This document shows positions 1-5,901 of a DNA stretch of 6,674 nucleotides, piece after piece (position 1 is the first letter of the stretch; each line of letters opens with the position of its first letter). Under the pieces are notes generated by a model. That model did not search any database, was not told where the DNA came from, and saw only the letters and a program-made list of their open reading frames with translations. Source of the DNA: Candidatus Sumerlaeota bacterium. GTDB taxonomy: Bacteria > Sumerlaeota > Sumerlaeia > MVZB01 > JAJFLK01. The stretch covers positions 1-6,674 of the forward strand of contig JAJFLK010000248.1 in assembly GCA_021772735.1 (NCBI GenBank), given 5' to 3'. A program made the translations under genes and the position numbers.

Positions 1-655
1 GCTCATCGGCGATGATGATAGCGGGCTCGACAGCCAACGCACGCGCAACGCCGACACGCTGGCGCTGACCGCCGCTGAACTCGTGCGGATATTGCCCGGC
101 GGCTGCCGCGCTCAGGCCGACGGCCTCAAGCAGCTCGGCGACTCGTTCGGGGCGTCGTCCGCGCGCGAGGCCGTGGATCTTCAGAGGCTCCGCGATCGCC
201 GCGCCGATAGTCATGCGCGGATTCAGCGACGAATAAGGGTCCTGGAAAATCATTTGCATCTGGCGACGCCAGGGCAGCATCCGGCGTTGGTTCAGAGCCA
301 TCAGGTCGGGCGAATCGCCCAAGTGGACTTCGCCCGAGGTGGCGTTCAAGAGCCGAATGATCGTCCGGCCGAGCGTGGTCTTGCCGCAACCGCTCTCGCC
401 GACCAGCCCCAGTGTCTCGCCCTGGGCGACCTCGAACGAAACGCCATCAACGGCCTTGACCGGAGGGGCCGCCCCGCCGAACCACCCTGCCTTGCCGCCG
501 AAATGTTTAACGAGATTCTTGACGCGCAACAGCGAACCCGCGCCATTCGATGCGGTTCCATTCGCCGAATCCGAGGCGGCCTCTGAGGTCGCCTCCGCAG
601 TCGAGCCTGTAGTTGCTCCCGAGGCGGCGTCGGCATGTTCGGGAGTCTCGGCCAT
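1..655 (-). CDS. Peptide ABC transporter ATP-binding protein, OppF/DppF-type (partial, C-terminus beyond left edge)
   Basis: This is the nucleotide-binding subunit of an oligopeptide/dipeptide importer. By family it would sit on the cytoplasmic face, pair with a second ATPase and power two permeases. Reading from the ATG at 655, 218 residues are visible: Walker A GESGCGKTT (86-94), Q-loop IFQDP (Q138) followed by YSSLNPRMTI, signature SGGQRQR (194-200) and Walker B IIIADE (213-218), where the window ends. The spacing and the SSLNPR segment are typical of OppF/DppF. Residues 1-40 form an Ala/Ser/Thr/Glu-rich extension before the domain begins at about LLRVKNL (42). The start is uncertain. In-frame ATGs lie at 667 and 742, the latter adding 29 residues behind a poorly spaced AGGGGG, while GGAG lies 12 nt before the ATG at 655. 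No permease or binding-protein gene is visible; the preceding gene on this strand is the YYY protein. OppF and DppF cannot be told apart here. Confidence 0.93.
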   Translation of the reverse strand, partial: MAETPEHADAASGATTGSTAEATSEAASDSANGTASNGAGSLLRVKNLVKHFGGKAGWFGGAAPPVKAVDGVSFEVAQGETLGLVGESGCGKTTLGRTIIRLLNATSGEVHLGDSPDLMALNQRRMLPWRRQMQMIFQDPYSSLNPRMTIGAAIAEPLKIHGLARGRRPERVAELLEAVGLSAAAAGQYPHEFSGGQRQRVGVARALAVEPAIIIADE

Positions 656-771
656 CTGCTTATGCATCTCCGTTGTGATTGCGCCTCGTCCGGCTCGGGC
701 GTCGGGATTATCGGGCTTTACCCGGAGGCAAGCAAGCGGCATTGCCCCCTGCGAATTGCCTCATAATAAAA

Positions 772-863
772 GACACCGAAGGCGGTCGTATAGGAGGATC
801 GTTGACTCCTAAATCAGGACACCGAAAAAGGAGGCCTGTCAGATGAGTCCAAAGTCGAATCAG
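772..863 (+). repeat. Imperfect 46-bp tandem repeat carrying duplicated SD/start modules
   Basis: Two units, 772-817 and 818-863, each open with GACACCGAA (772 and 818). The word AATCAGGA recurs at 812 and 858. Both words have exactly the same 46-bp offset. Between them, each unit carries AGGAGG (792-797 and 829-834) and then TTGACTCC (802-809) or ATGAGTCC (843-850), followed by an AA(A/G)TC word. Small indels shift these inner matches to offsets of 37 and 41. Each unit therefore has a Shine-Dalgarno sequence and a start-like codon encoding M-(T/S)-P-K-S. From TTG 802 a 14-codon frame runs to TGA 844-846, overlapping the ATG at 843 as ATGA. The repeat lies in the gap upstream of the transporter ATPase, so it could instead be read on the minus strand as paired operator-like sites. 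That its two ends share one offset is the main evidence for true duplication. Confidence 0.5.
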
Positions 864-923
864 GAATGGCTCAACGCGATTCGCGCAAATGGATGGCTGT
901 CCCCCGCTTTTCGGCTGGAATGA
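843..923 (+). CDS. Candidate 26-aa small protein, unrecognised
   Basis: This short ORF has ATG at 843, TGA at 921 and a strong ribosome-binding site: AGGAGG at 829-834, 8 nt before the start. The peptide begins MSPKSNQEW and ends SPAFRLE. It has two tryptophans, is roughly neutral to slightly basic, and has neither a signal peptide nor a membrane segment. I do not recognise it. It lies alone on the plus strand between two minus-strand genes, with no plus-strand gene following for about 2.8 kb, so a leader-peptide role for a downstream gene is unlikely. Its first codons repeat those of a TTG-initiated 14-codon frame just upstream (802-846), which overlaps it by ATGA and could couple translation. 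No convincing plus-strand promoter precedes it; the best -10-like word is CATAAT at 762-767, without a well-spaced -35. It may be a real small gene, the relic 5' end of a deleted gene, or chance. Confidence 0.28.
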   Translation: MSPKSNQEWLNAIRANGWLSPAFRLE

Positions 924-950
924 TTGCGTCGCATTGCCGCACGACGCATG

Positions 951-3464
951 TCAATCGCCCTCCGGCGGCGGCGCGACAACTTTAAAGACAAATGAACGCG
1001 GGGCCTGGGAAGGGAATTTGGCTCGCAGTTGCATCAGCGGCGGCTCGGTCAAGGTCGCAGCGCGCAGGACTCCGAAGATCCGCTCGGCCCTCGCCTCGCC
1101 GAAGTACTCGCGTTCGATTTTGCCGAAGACGATCCAACGCACGCCCATGGCCTGGGCGGCGGCGACCATCGCCTCCGGCGTCGGGGCCTCATACAAACCC
1201 CGGCCCGCGCGCATGCTCCTGGCCATCATCGGTCCGCTCGAATCGCCGCGCCATGTGCGCTCGTGCATCCCCCAACCCACGGGCACGGGACGGCCGGCCA
1301 GGCTGGCGATGCGTCCGTTGAATCGATACGCATCTTCGAGCGCGATCTCGGCCATGCGCTCGCGCGGCTCGACGCGGCTGCGAATCCAATCGATCATCTC
1401 GGCTTCTGCTTCGTAACCGGGAACATTCGCAAGCCAGGCGAAGGAGTCGAGCGTCGGGCGTCGAGGAATGCGCTCGCCGTCCTCGCCGCGTCGATCGCCC
1501 GCCGAAGCCTGAAGGTTACGGGCCGGCATGGCGAAAGCCAGAAATGTCAGAACAAACGGGATCATCCCGAGCAGGGCGATTCGCAGCGCGTATCGCACGG
1601 GCCACGGCGCACGCAGATGCCAGAGCCTCGCCGCAAGGACGACGGCGACGGCCGTCACGACCGGCCACGCGGGGAACGAAAACTTGAAATACGAGTTATA
1701 GCGCTCGTATTGAATCCACATCGGGTCGTCGATAAAAACGAGTTCGAGGCAGGCGATCAAAATGCACGCCCCGGCTCCAAAGATCGCGGCCTCGCGTCCC
1801 AACCACCGGCGCCTGCCCACCGCGAGCGCCACGATCAAAGCGGCCGCCCCGAAGCCCCACAACGAGGCCGCATCGCGGGCGACTGTGTACTTCAAGGCGA
1901 TCAGCACCACCGACAGCGCCAGCCACGCGATTCGCGCGAACGTAATCCCGCAGACCAGTGGTGACAGGATCGCCGCGACGCCCAGCACGATCGCCTGGAA
2001 TCCCCAATGACGAAAGAGTTCGGAATCGGTGGACCTCAGCCGATAAACCTCGCCGGCGGGCGATTCGATCTCGACCGGGAGCCGCTTGACGGGCAGGCGA
2101 TCGAGGAATGTCTCGGGCACGTCGTCTTCGCCGGCTCGGGAAGCTTGCTCGGCAGCCGTGCTCGAAGCGTCCGCGCCCGCCGGAGGATGGATCAATAACG
2201 CCGCGCCACCCCCGACGGCGATCAGCGCCCCAAGAAGAACAAAGCGGTATGCGATGCTCGGGAGGCTCCAGCCGCGCCAGATGAAGATCAGCGCCGAGCC
2301 GACGCCGATCAGCGGTGCGGTCCATAGGTTTGAGACGAGCGCAGCCGCCGCGAGGACAGAGAATACGAGGGCAAACAAGACGGCGGCTCGGGGATCGAGC
2401 GGAGATTCTTTCTCCACCGCGTCCCGCGAATTGCCATCTCTTCTTCGCCGACGCCGCAAACCGAACCAACGATCGCCCCGGGCAACCAGCGCGAGCCAGG
2501 CAAGCAGCCACGGCAGACTGAGATGATGCGCGTGGAAATCGCCAAGCACGGCGGTCCAGGCGGGGAACTCGGTGATCGTATTCTCGATAACGCGCGAGGG
2601 CTCCCAATACCGGTACGAACCGAGGCGAGTATCAATCGGCGCGTTCGACCACGTCACGCGATAATGTCCGGCGAGAATAAATCCTCGCTCCTCGCTCGAT
2701 GCGAACATACGCCCCGAGGCGTAATTGTATTGGTCGAGTGCGTTGATGACGCCCTGCGGATTTCCCGCGCAGACGATCAACAGACCGCCGACGACCGATC
2801 CCGCGTATCGCAATCCTAGCGAGCGAAGCAGCAAGTAACCGGCTTCGTATGTGAGCGAGACCAGACGGGCGAGCGCGAGCGTGATGATCCACTCGCCCGG
2901 CAGCAGCGACGCTCGGCCGACAAACGCCCAGAAGTAATGTCCCCAGTAATAGTAAATCTGGTCGAATCCGGCGAGCCAGTAATCCTCGGGCGGGAGTTCG
3001 CGCGCATGCCATGTGGACCAGAAGAGCATGGCGTTCATAAATTTTTCCGCGCCGATCGAAAGGTTTAGACCCGCGCTGGTCATCTCCGGCGCATAGCGTC
3101 GGCAGGCGACGAAGCCGAGGAAGATGAATAATCCGCTCAACTCGATTGCGATATCCTGCTTAGGATGTCGGCGCGAGATGGGGGATAGAATCTCGGCTAG
3201 CCGAAGCTCCCGGCCCGGCCGCCGTGCGATAAGATATCCGGCGACAAAGGCGGCGGCGATCCACGCGAAGATCGTCACGGGATTCAGAGGTATGCCGAAG
3301 TGAGCGGCGAACCAGGCGACCATTGCGATCAGCGCGGGGCCCGCGACGCGCGATATCATGCGCGTCAGATCGCCGCGCATCCCAAGCGGATCGAGCGCCA
3401 GCCGAAGCGGCCACGATAGCGCTTCGTAGACAAGCCAGAAATACAGGGCGATCAGGAAATCCAT
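951..3464 (-). CDS. YYY-family (DUF2298) polytopic membrane protein, putative glycosyltransferase-like
   Basis: This is an 837-residue integral membrane protein with many hydrophobic helices. It carries the signature set of the Chloroflexi/archaeal YYY family (TIGR03662/DUF2298): LPPEDYWLAG (157-166) leading to the name-giving YYY (171-173) and GHYFWAF; YWEPSRVI..T.TEFP (286-301); GDFHAHHLSLP (308-318); NLWTAP (379-384); ELVFIDD (574-580) with RYNSYFKF (588-595); and VGWGMHERTWRG (729-740) in the soluble C-terminal part. The family has no established activity. Its multi-helix plan with loop acidic and histidine residues resembles GT-C glycosyltransferases, which is inference. Two charged, poorly conserved stretches stand out: an arginine run at 337-342 and a loop at about 426-485. 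The frame stays open to 3722, but those 86 codons are arginine-rich and unlike the family. The ATG at 3464 begins a hydrophobic helix (MDFLIALYFW) and lies downstream of a good promoter, so I prefer it, although no Shine-Dalgarno is visible. No intrinsic terminator follows. Confidence 0.9.
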   Translation of the reverse strand: MDFLIALYFWLVYEALSWPLRLALDPLGMRGDLTRMISRVAGPALIAMVAWFAAHFGIPLNPVTIFAWIAAAFVAGYLIARRPGRELRLAEILSPISRRHPKQDIAIELSGLFIFLGFVACRRYAPEMTSAGLNLSIGAEKFMNAMLFWSTWHARELPPEDYWLAGFDQIYYYWGHYFWAFVGRASLLPGEWIITLALARLVSLTYEAGYLLLRSLGLRYAGSVVGGLLIVCAGNPQGVINALDQYNYASGRMFASSEERGFILAGHYRVTWSNAPIDTRLGSYRYWEPSRVIENTITEFPAWTAVLGDFHAHHLSLPWLLAWLALVARGDRWFGLRRRRRRDGNSRDAVEKESPLDPRAAVLFALVFSVLAAAALVSNLWTAPLIGVGSALIFIWRGWSLPSIAYRFVLLGALIAVGGGAALLIHPPAGADASSTAAEQASRAGEDDVPETFLDRLPVKRLPVEIESPAGEVYRLRSTDSELFRHWGFQAIVLGVAAILSPLVCGITFARIAWLALSVVLIALKYTVARDAASLWGFGAAALIVALAVGRRRWLGREAAIFGAGACILIACLELVFIDDPMWIQYERYNSYFKFSFPAWPVVTAVAVVLAARLWHLRAPWPVRYALRIALLGMIPFVLTFLAFAMPARNLQASAGDRRGEDGERIPRRPTLDSFAWLANVPGYEAEAEMIDWIRSRVEPRERMAEIALEDAYRFNGRIASLAGRPVPVGWGMHERTWRGDSSGPMMARSMRAGRGLYEAPTPEAMVAAAQAMGVRWIVFGKIEREYFGEARAERIFGVLRAATLTEPPLMQLRAKFPSQAPRSFVFKVVAPPPEGD

Positions 3465-3514
3465 CGGAGGCGGACCAGATTCTTGTGGGGATCCATCGGG
3501 GACGGCGCGCAATC

Positions 3515-3535
3515 GGGCGCGACAAGGGCGCGCCC
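3515..3535 (-). other. Perfect GC-rich inverted repeat in the leader of the YYY gene
   Basis: GGGCGCG (3515-3521) and CGCGCCC (3529-3535) form a 7-bp perfect stem with a 7-nt loop. The right arm lies inside a 10-bp palindrome, GGGCGCGCCC (3526-3535). The element falls between the predicted transcription start near 3548 and the start codon at 3464, so it would be a stable hairpin in the leader RNA or an operator in DNA. There is no U-run, so it is not an intrinsic terminator. The word GGCGCG also occurs at 3504, 3516, 3527 and 3545. Confidence 0.4.
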
Positions 3536-3554
3536 GCCACGACCGGCGCGATCC

Positions 3555-3583
3555 ATGAAAGATTTCGGCCTCCGTTTTGTCAA
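3555..3583 (-). promoter_or_regulatory. Sigma70-like promoter for the YYY membrane-protein gene
   Basis: On the minus strand there is a perfect -35 TTGACA (3578-3583), a 17-bp spacer and TTTCAT (3555-3560), which matches four of six positions of the -10 consensus. Transcription would start near 3548, giving an 84-nt leader before the ATG at 3464. Position and spacing support that ATG over in-frame codons as far up as 3722. No similarly good promoter is visible for the divergent bioF; TTGTCA at 3577-3582 on the plus strand has no matching -10. Confidence 0.5.
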
Positions 3584-3678
3584 TCGGTCTGGCAACCGGG
3601 CGGGCCTGTCTGAGAAGATGTCGGGCCAGGAAATTCGAGGCGGATGCGGATTCGATCCGAGATGAGAAGCGAACCGAA

Positions 3679-3713
3679 GCTGCCGAAGCTACTTTCTTCC
3701 GGCGGCAAAGAAG
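3679..3713 (+). promoter_or_regulatory. Hairpin-forming leader just upstream of bioF
   Basis: GCTGCCGAAG (3679-3688) can pair with CTTCCGGCGGC (3696-3706), giving about 10 bp with one bulged base and one G-U pair, 10 nt before the start codon. A competing pairing joins TTCTT (3694-3698) to AAGAA (3708-3712) and would cover the weak purine-rich ribosome-binding region (AAAGAAG, 3707-3713). The word CCGAAGCT is directly repeated at 3674 and 3683. The pairings are visible in the sequence; a regulatory role is inference. Confidence 0.25.
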
Positions 3714-3716
3714 AAC

Positions 3717-5036
3717 ATGCACGACAAGAACTCGACATCGTCGGATCAGAAACTTAGAGGCTCGAAACGCCCCGAGTCGCTCTCCCCGCTCTCCGGCGTC
3801 GCCGCCGAACTGGATTCACTGCGTGAGGCCGGACTCTGGCGCGAGTGCATCGAATCCGAATCGCCTTCGGGGCCGACGATTCGTATTCGCGGGCACGCTG
3901 GAGGAAAGAGCCGCGAATATCTTCACCTCTGCTCGAACAATTATCTGGACCTGGCGCGCGATGAGCGGGTCATAGAAGCCTCTTGCCGCGCCGCACAGCG
4001 CTGGGGAGCGGGAAGCGGGGCGGCACGGCTCGTGACCGGAACCTCCCGGCTTGCCGTCGAGCTCGAACGCGAACTGGCCGATTTCAAGCAGGCCGAAGCG
4101 GCGGCGCTCTTCTCTTCGGGGTATCTTGCGAACCTGGGGCTCGTCCAGGCGCTGGCGGGCCCAAGCGATCTATTGCTCTGCGATCAGCTCAATCACGCAA
4201 GCCTGATCGACGCGGCGCGTCTGGCCAGAGCCGAGGTTGTGGTCTACCCCCATGGCGACGCCGAGGCAGTGGCCAAATTATTGGAGCGCGCCCCTGCGAA
4301 TCGCCGGAAATTCGTTCTTACCGATGGCGTTTTTTCGATGGATGGCGATGTCGCCCCGCTCGCGCGCCTCAACGAGCTTGCGCTGGAATACGGCGCCTGG
4401 CTGGTCGTCGATGATGCACACGGGACCGGCGTCATCGGGCCGCACGGCCGGGGGGCCTGCGCGGCGGCGGGCGTGGCGGGCGATCACGTCATTCAGATCA
4501 TCACGCTGTCCAAGGCGCTCGGCTCTCAGGGGGGCGCGGTCGTCGGCGCGCGGGCGGTCGTCGATCTCGTTGTGAACCGCGCGCGCTCGTTTATTTTCGA
4601 GACCGCCCTGGCGCCCCCAGCATTGGGCGCGGCCCTCGAAGCGCTCCGAATTGTCCGCGAAGACGACGCCCTGCGCGAAAGCCTGCACGCGAACGTCTCC
4701 GCCATCCGGAACGCCCTGCGCGATTCAGGCTTTGAGTTCCCCGATTCCCCCACGCCGATCATCCCACTTTTGCTCGGCGGGAACGATCGCGCGCTGCGCA
4801 TCGCTGAACAACTCAAAGACCGAGGCTATTGGATTACGGCCATCCGCCCGCCGACCGTTCCCGAGGGCACAGCGAGGCTGAGGATTACGGTCATGGCAAG
4901 CCACCGCGCCGAGGATCTGGAGCGGTTTGCCCTCGACGCGGCTGAGGTTGTGGCCCGGGTCGCGGGCGATCAAGCGGATGATGATTGCGCCGCGAGCACG
5001 CAGCCGAAACTGCCCGCAGAGCAATCGCCCCGATAG
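3717..5036 (+). CDS. bioF: 8-amino-7-oxononanoate synthase (alpha-oxoamine synthase family)
   Basis: This is a PLP-dependent cytosolic enzyme that joins a pimeloyl thioester to L-alanine with loss of CO2, the first committed step of biotin ring assembly. Its 439 residues contain SNNYLDLA (73-80), the glycine-rich GSGAARLVTGTS (99-110), FSSGYLANLG (132-141), NHASLIDAARL with the PLP-stacking histidine H160 (159-169), VDDAHGTG (231-238, PLP-contacting D233 and H235), the Schiff-base lysine in TLSKALG (K266), and RPPTVPEGTARLRIT (377-391), which is characteristic of BioF. About 28 N-terminal and 20 C-terminal residues, polar and probably disordered, extend beyond the usual length of about 385. 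The ribosome-binding site is weak (AAAGAAG). No bioA, bioB, bioC, bioD or bioW is in view; the next gene is a crotonase 28 bp downstream. Other members of the family (2-amino-3-ketobutyrate ligase, CqsA, serine palmitoyltransferase) are less likely given the C-terminal motif, but a non-biotin role is not excluded. Confidence 0.87.
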   Translation: MHDKNSTSSDQKLRGSKRPESLSPLSGVAAELDSLREAGLWRECIESESPSGPTIRIRGHAGGKSREYLHLCSNNYLDLARDERVIEASCRAAQRWGAGSGAARLVTGTSRLAVELERELADFKQAEAAALFSSGYLANLGLVQALAGPSDLLLCDQLNHASLIDAARLARAEVVVYPHGDAEAVAKLLERAPANRRKFVLTDGVFSMDGDVAPLARLNELALEYGAWLVVDDAHGTGVIGPHGRGACAAAGVAGDHVIQIITLSKALGSQGGAVVGARAVVDLVVNRARSFIFETALAPPALGAALEALRIVREDDALRESLHANVSAIRNALRDSGFEFPDSPTPIIPLLLGGNDRALRIAEQLKDRGYWITAIRPPTVPEGTARLRITVMASHRAEDLERFALDAAEVVARVAGDQADDDCAASTQPKLPAEQSPR

Positions 5037-5064
5037 AAAACAAACCGCGTAACGGACAAGCAAT

Positions 5065-5853
5065 ATGACAAACTACAAATACCTCCGAGTCGATCGCTCC
5101 GGAGCGGTCGCGACGGTGACGCTTGCGCGTCCCGAAAGCGCCAACGCGCTCAGCCTCGAACTGATGGAGGAGATCGAGCGCGTGGCCGTTGAGTTTCACG
5201 CCGATACCGAGACTCACGTCGTCATCTTCGCGGGTGAGGGCAAGCACTTCTGCGCCGGCGCGGACCTGCGCGATGTGGCGCGACGCGGGCTCGCCCAGGC
5301 CGAACCTCTGGAACGCTGGCGTGGGTTGCGCATTGGCCCCCGGATGCTCCGCGCCGTGGCCGAGATCAATCAGATCACGATCGCCGCGATCAACGGTGGG
5401 GCCCTGGGCGGTGGAACGTGCATCGCGACGGCGTGCGATTTCCGCATCGGCGCCGAGGATTGTTTCGCGGGGTACCCGGAGATCAACCTGGGCATGAACC
5501 TGAGCTGGGTGGGCCTGCCGCTCTGCGTGCGCCTGATCGGCCCTGCACGCGCCAAACGGATGGTGATCCTGGGGCGCAATGAACCCGCATCAATTTTGCT
5601 CGAATGGGGATTCCTGGATGAAATCGTTCCCCCCGGCGATCTCATGGATGCCGCCGGGCGCATGGCCGAGGCATACGCCGTCCAGCCCCCGATGGCGGCG
5701 CAGATGATCAAGCGCGGCGTGAACGCGATCACCTCGGCGCTCGATGCGGCCGTCATGCACATGGATACGGATCAATTCATGCTCGCGACCAGCTCCGAAG
5801 AGCACGCCGAAGCCGTCCGGGCGTTTGTCGAAAAGCGCGGGAAGACCAGTTAG
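5065..5853 (+). CDS. Enoyl-CoA hydratase/isomerase (crotonase) family protein with a substituted catalytic glutamate
   Basis: This 262-residue cytosolic acyl-CoA enzyme has the usual crotonase length. The first oxyanion-hole motif is HFCAGADL (61-68) and the second is INGGALGGGTCIATACDF (109-126). Aligned without gaps to rat mitochondrial hydratase, the position of E144 is C119 (GGGTC in place of GGGCE). The E164 position is retained as E139 in YPEINLG; both pairs are 20 residues apart. The usual GAGGTQRL segment is replaced by NLSWVGLPLCVRL (145-157). The fold and CoA binding are therefore secure, but simple syn-hydration by a glutamate pair is doubtful. Isomerase-, hydrolase- or lyase-type chemistry with one acid/base is possible. 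The gene starts 28 bp after bioF on the same strand and is probably co-transcribed; its Shine-Dalgarno is weak (ACGGAC about 8 nt before ATG). It ends 48 bp from the convergent ligase gene, and I see no intrinsic terminator in that gap. Confidence 0.92.
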   Translation: MTNYKYLRVDRSGAVATVTLARPESANALSLELMEEIERVAVEFHADTETHVVIFAGEGKHFCAGADLRDVARRGLAQAEPLERWRGLRIGPRMLRAVAEINQITIAAINGGALGGGTCIATACDFRIGAEDCFAGYPEINLGMNLSWVGLPLCVRLIGPARAKRMVILGRNEPASILLEWGFLDEIVPPGDLMDAAGRMAEAYAVQPPMAAQMIKRGVNAITSALDAAVMHMDTDQFMLATSSEEHAEAVRAFVEKRGKTS

Positions 5854-5901
5854 AGGCGGGATCGCCCGGCAACCGCAAGGACGAGTTCGTGAAGGCCCGC
5901 G

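Noticed and set aside
83..812. Plus-strand frames 83-586 and 339-812 opposite the transporter ATPase
   Set aside because: They are antisense to a gene with intact Walker A, signature and Walker B motifs; their composition is shadow-like.
843..923. Trp-type attenuator leader peptide
   Set aside because: The two Trp codons are not adjacent, there is no terminator/antiterminator pair, and no plus-strand biosynthetic gene follows.
921..995. Possible readthrough or selenocysteine TGA at 921 extending the 26-codon ORF by 23 codons to TGA 993
   Set aside because: The extension is Arg-rich and overlaps the end of the YYY gene antisense, and I see no convincing SECIS-like stem after the TGA.
889..1964. 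Long plus-strand open frames (889-1416, 1029-1964) opposite the end of the YYY gene
   Set aside because: The translations are Arg/Pro/His-rich, as expected from the antisense of GC-rich coding DNA, and the minus strand encodes a clear family protein through the whole stretch.
1696..2607. 303-codon minus-strand frame inside the YYY gene
   Set aside because: It is an out-of-frame shadow dominated by Arg, Gly and Ala with no motif. The YYY frame explains the same strand.
3465..3722. 86-codon in-frame N-terminal extension of the YYY protein
   Set aside because: It is arginine/serine-rich with no family resemblance, spans the promoter at 3555-3583 and overlaps the bioF start. The hydrophobic first helix begins at the ATG at 3464.
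5854..5901. Bidirectional intrinsic terminator between the crotonase and the ligase
   Set aside because: Only a 4-bp GGCG/CGCC pairing is visible and there is no T- or A-run on either side.
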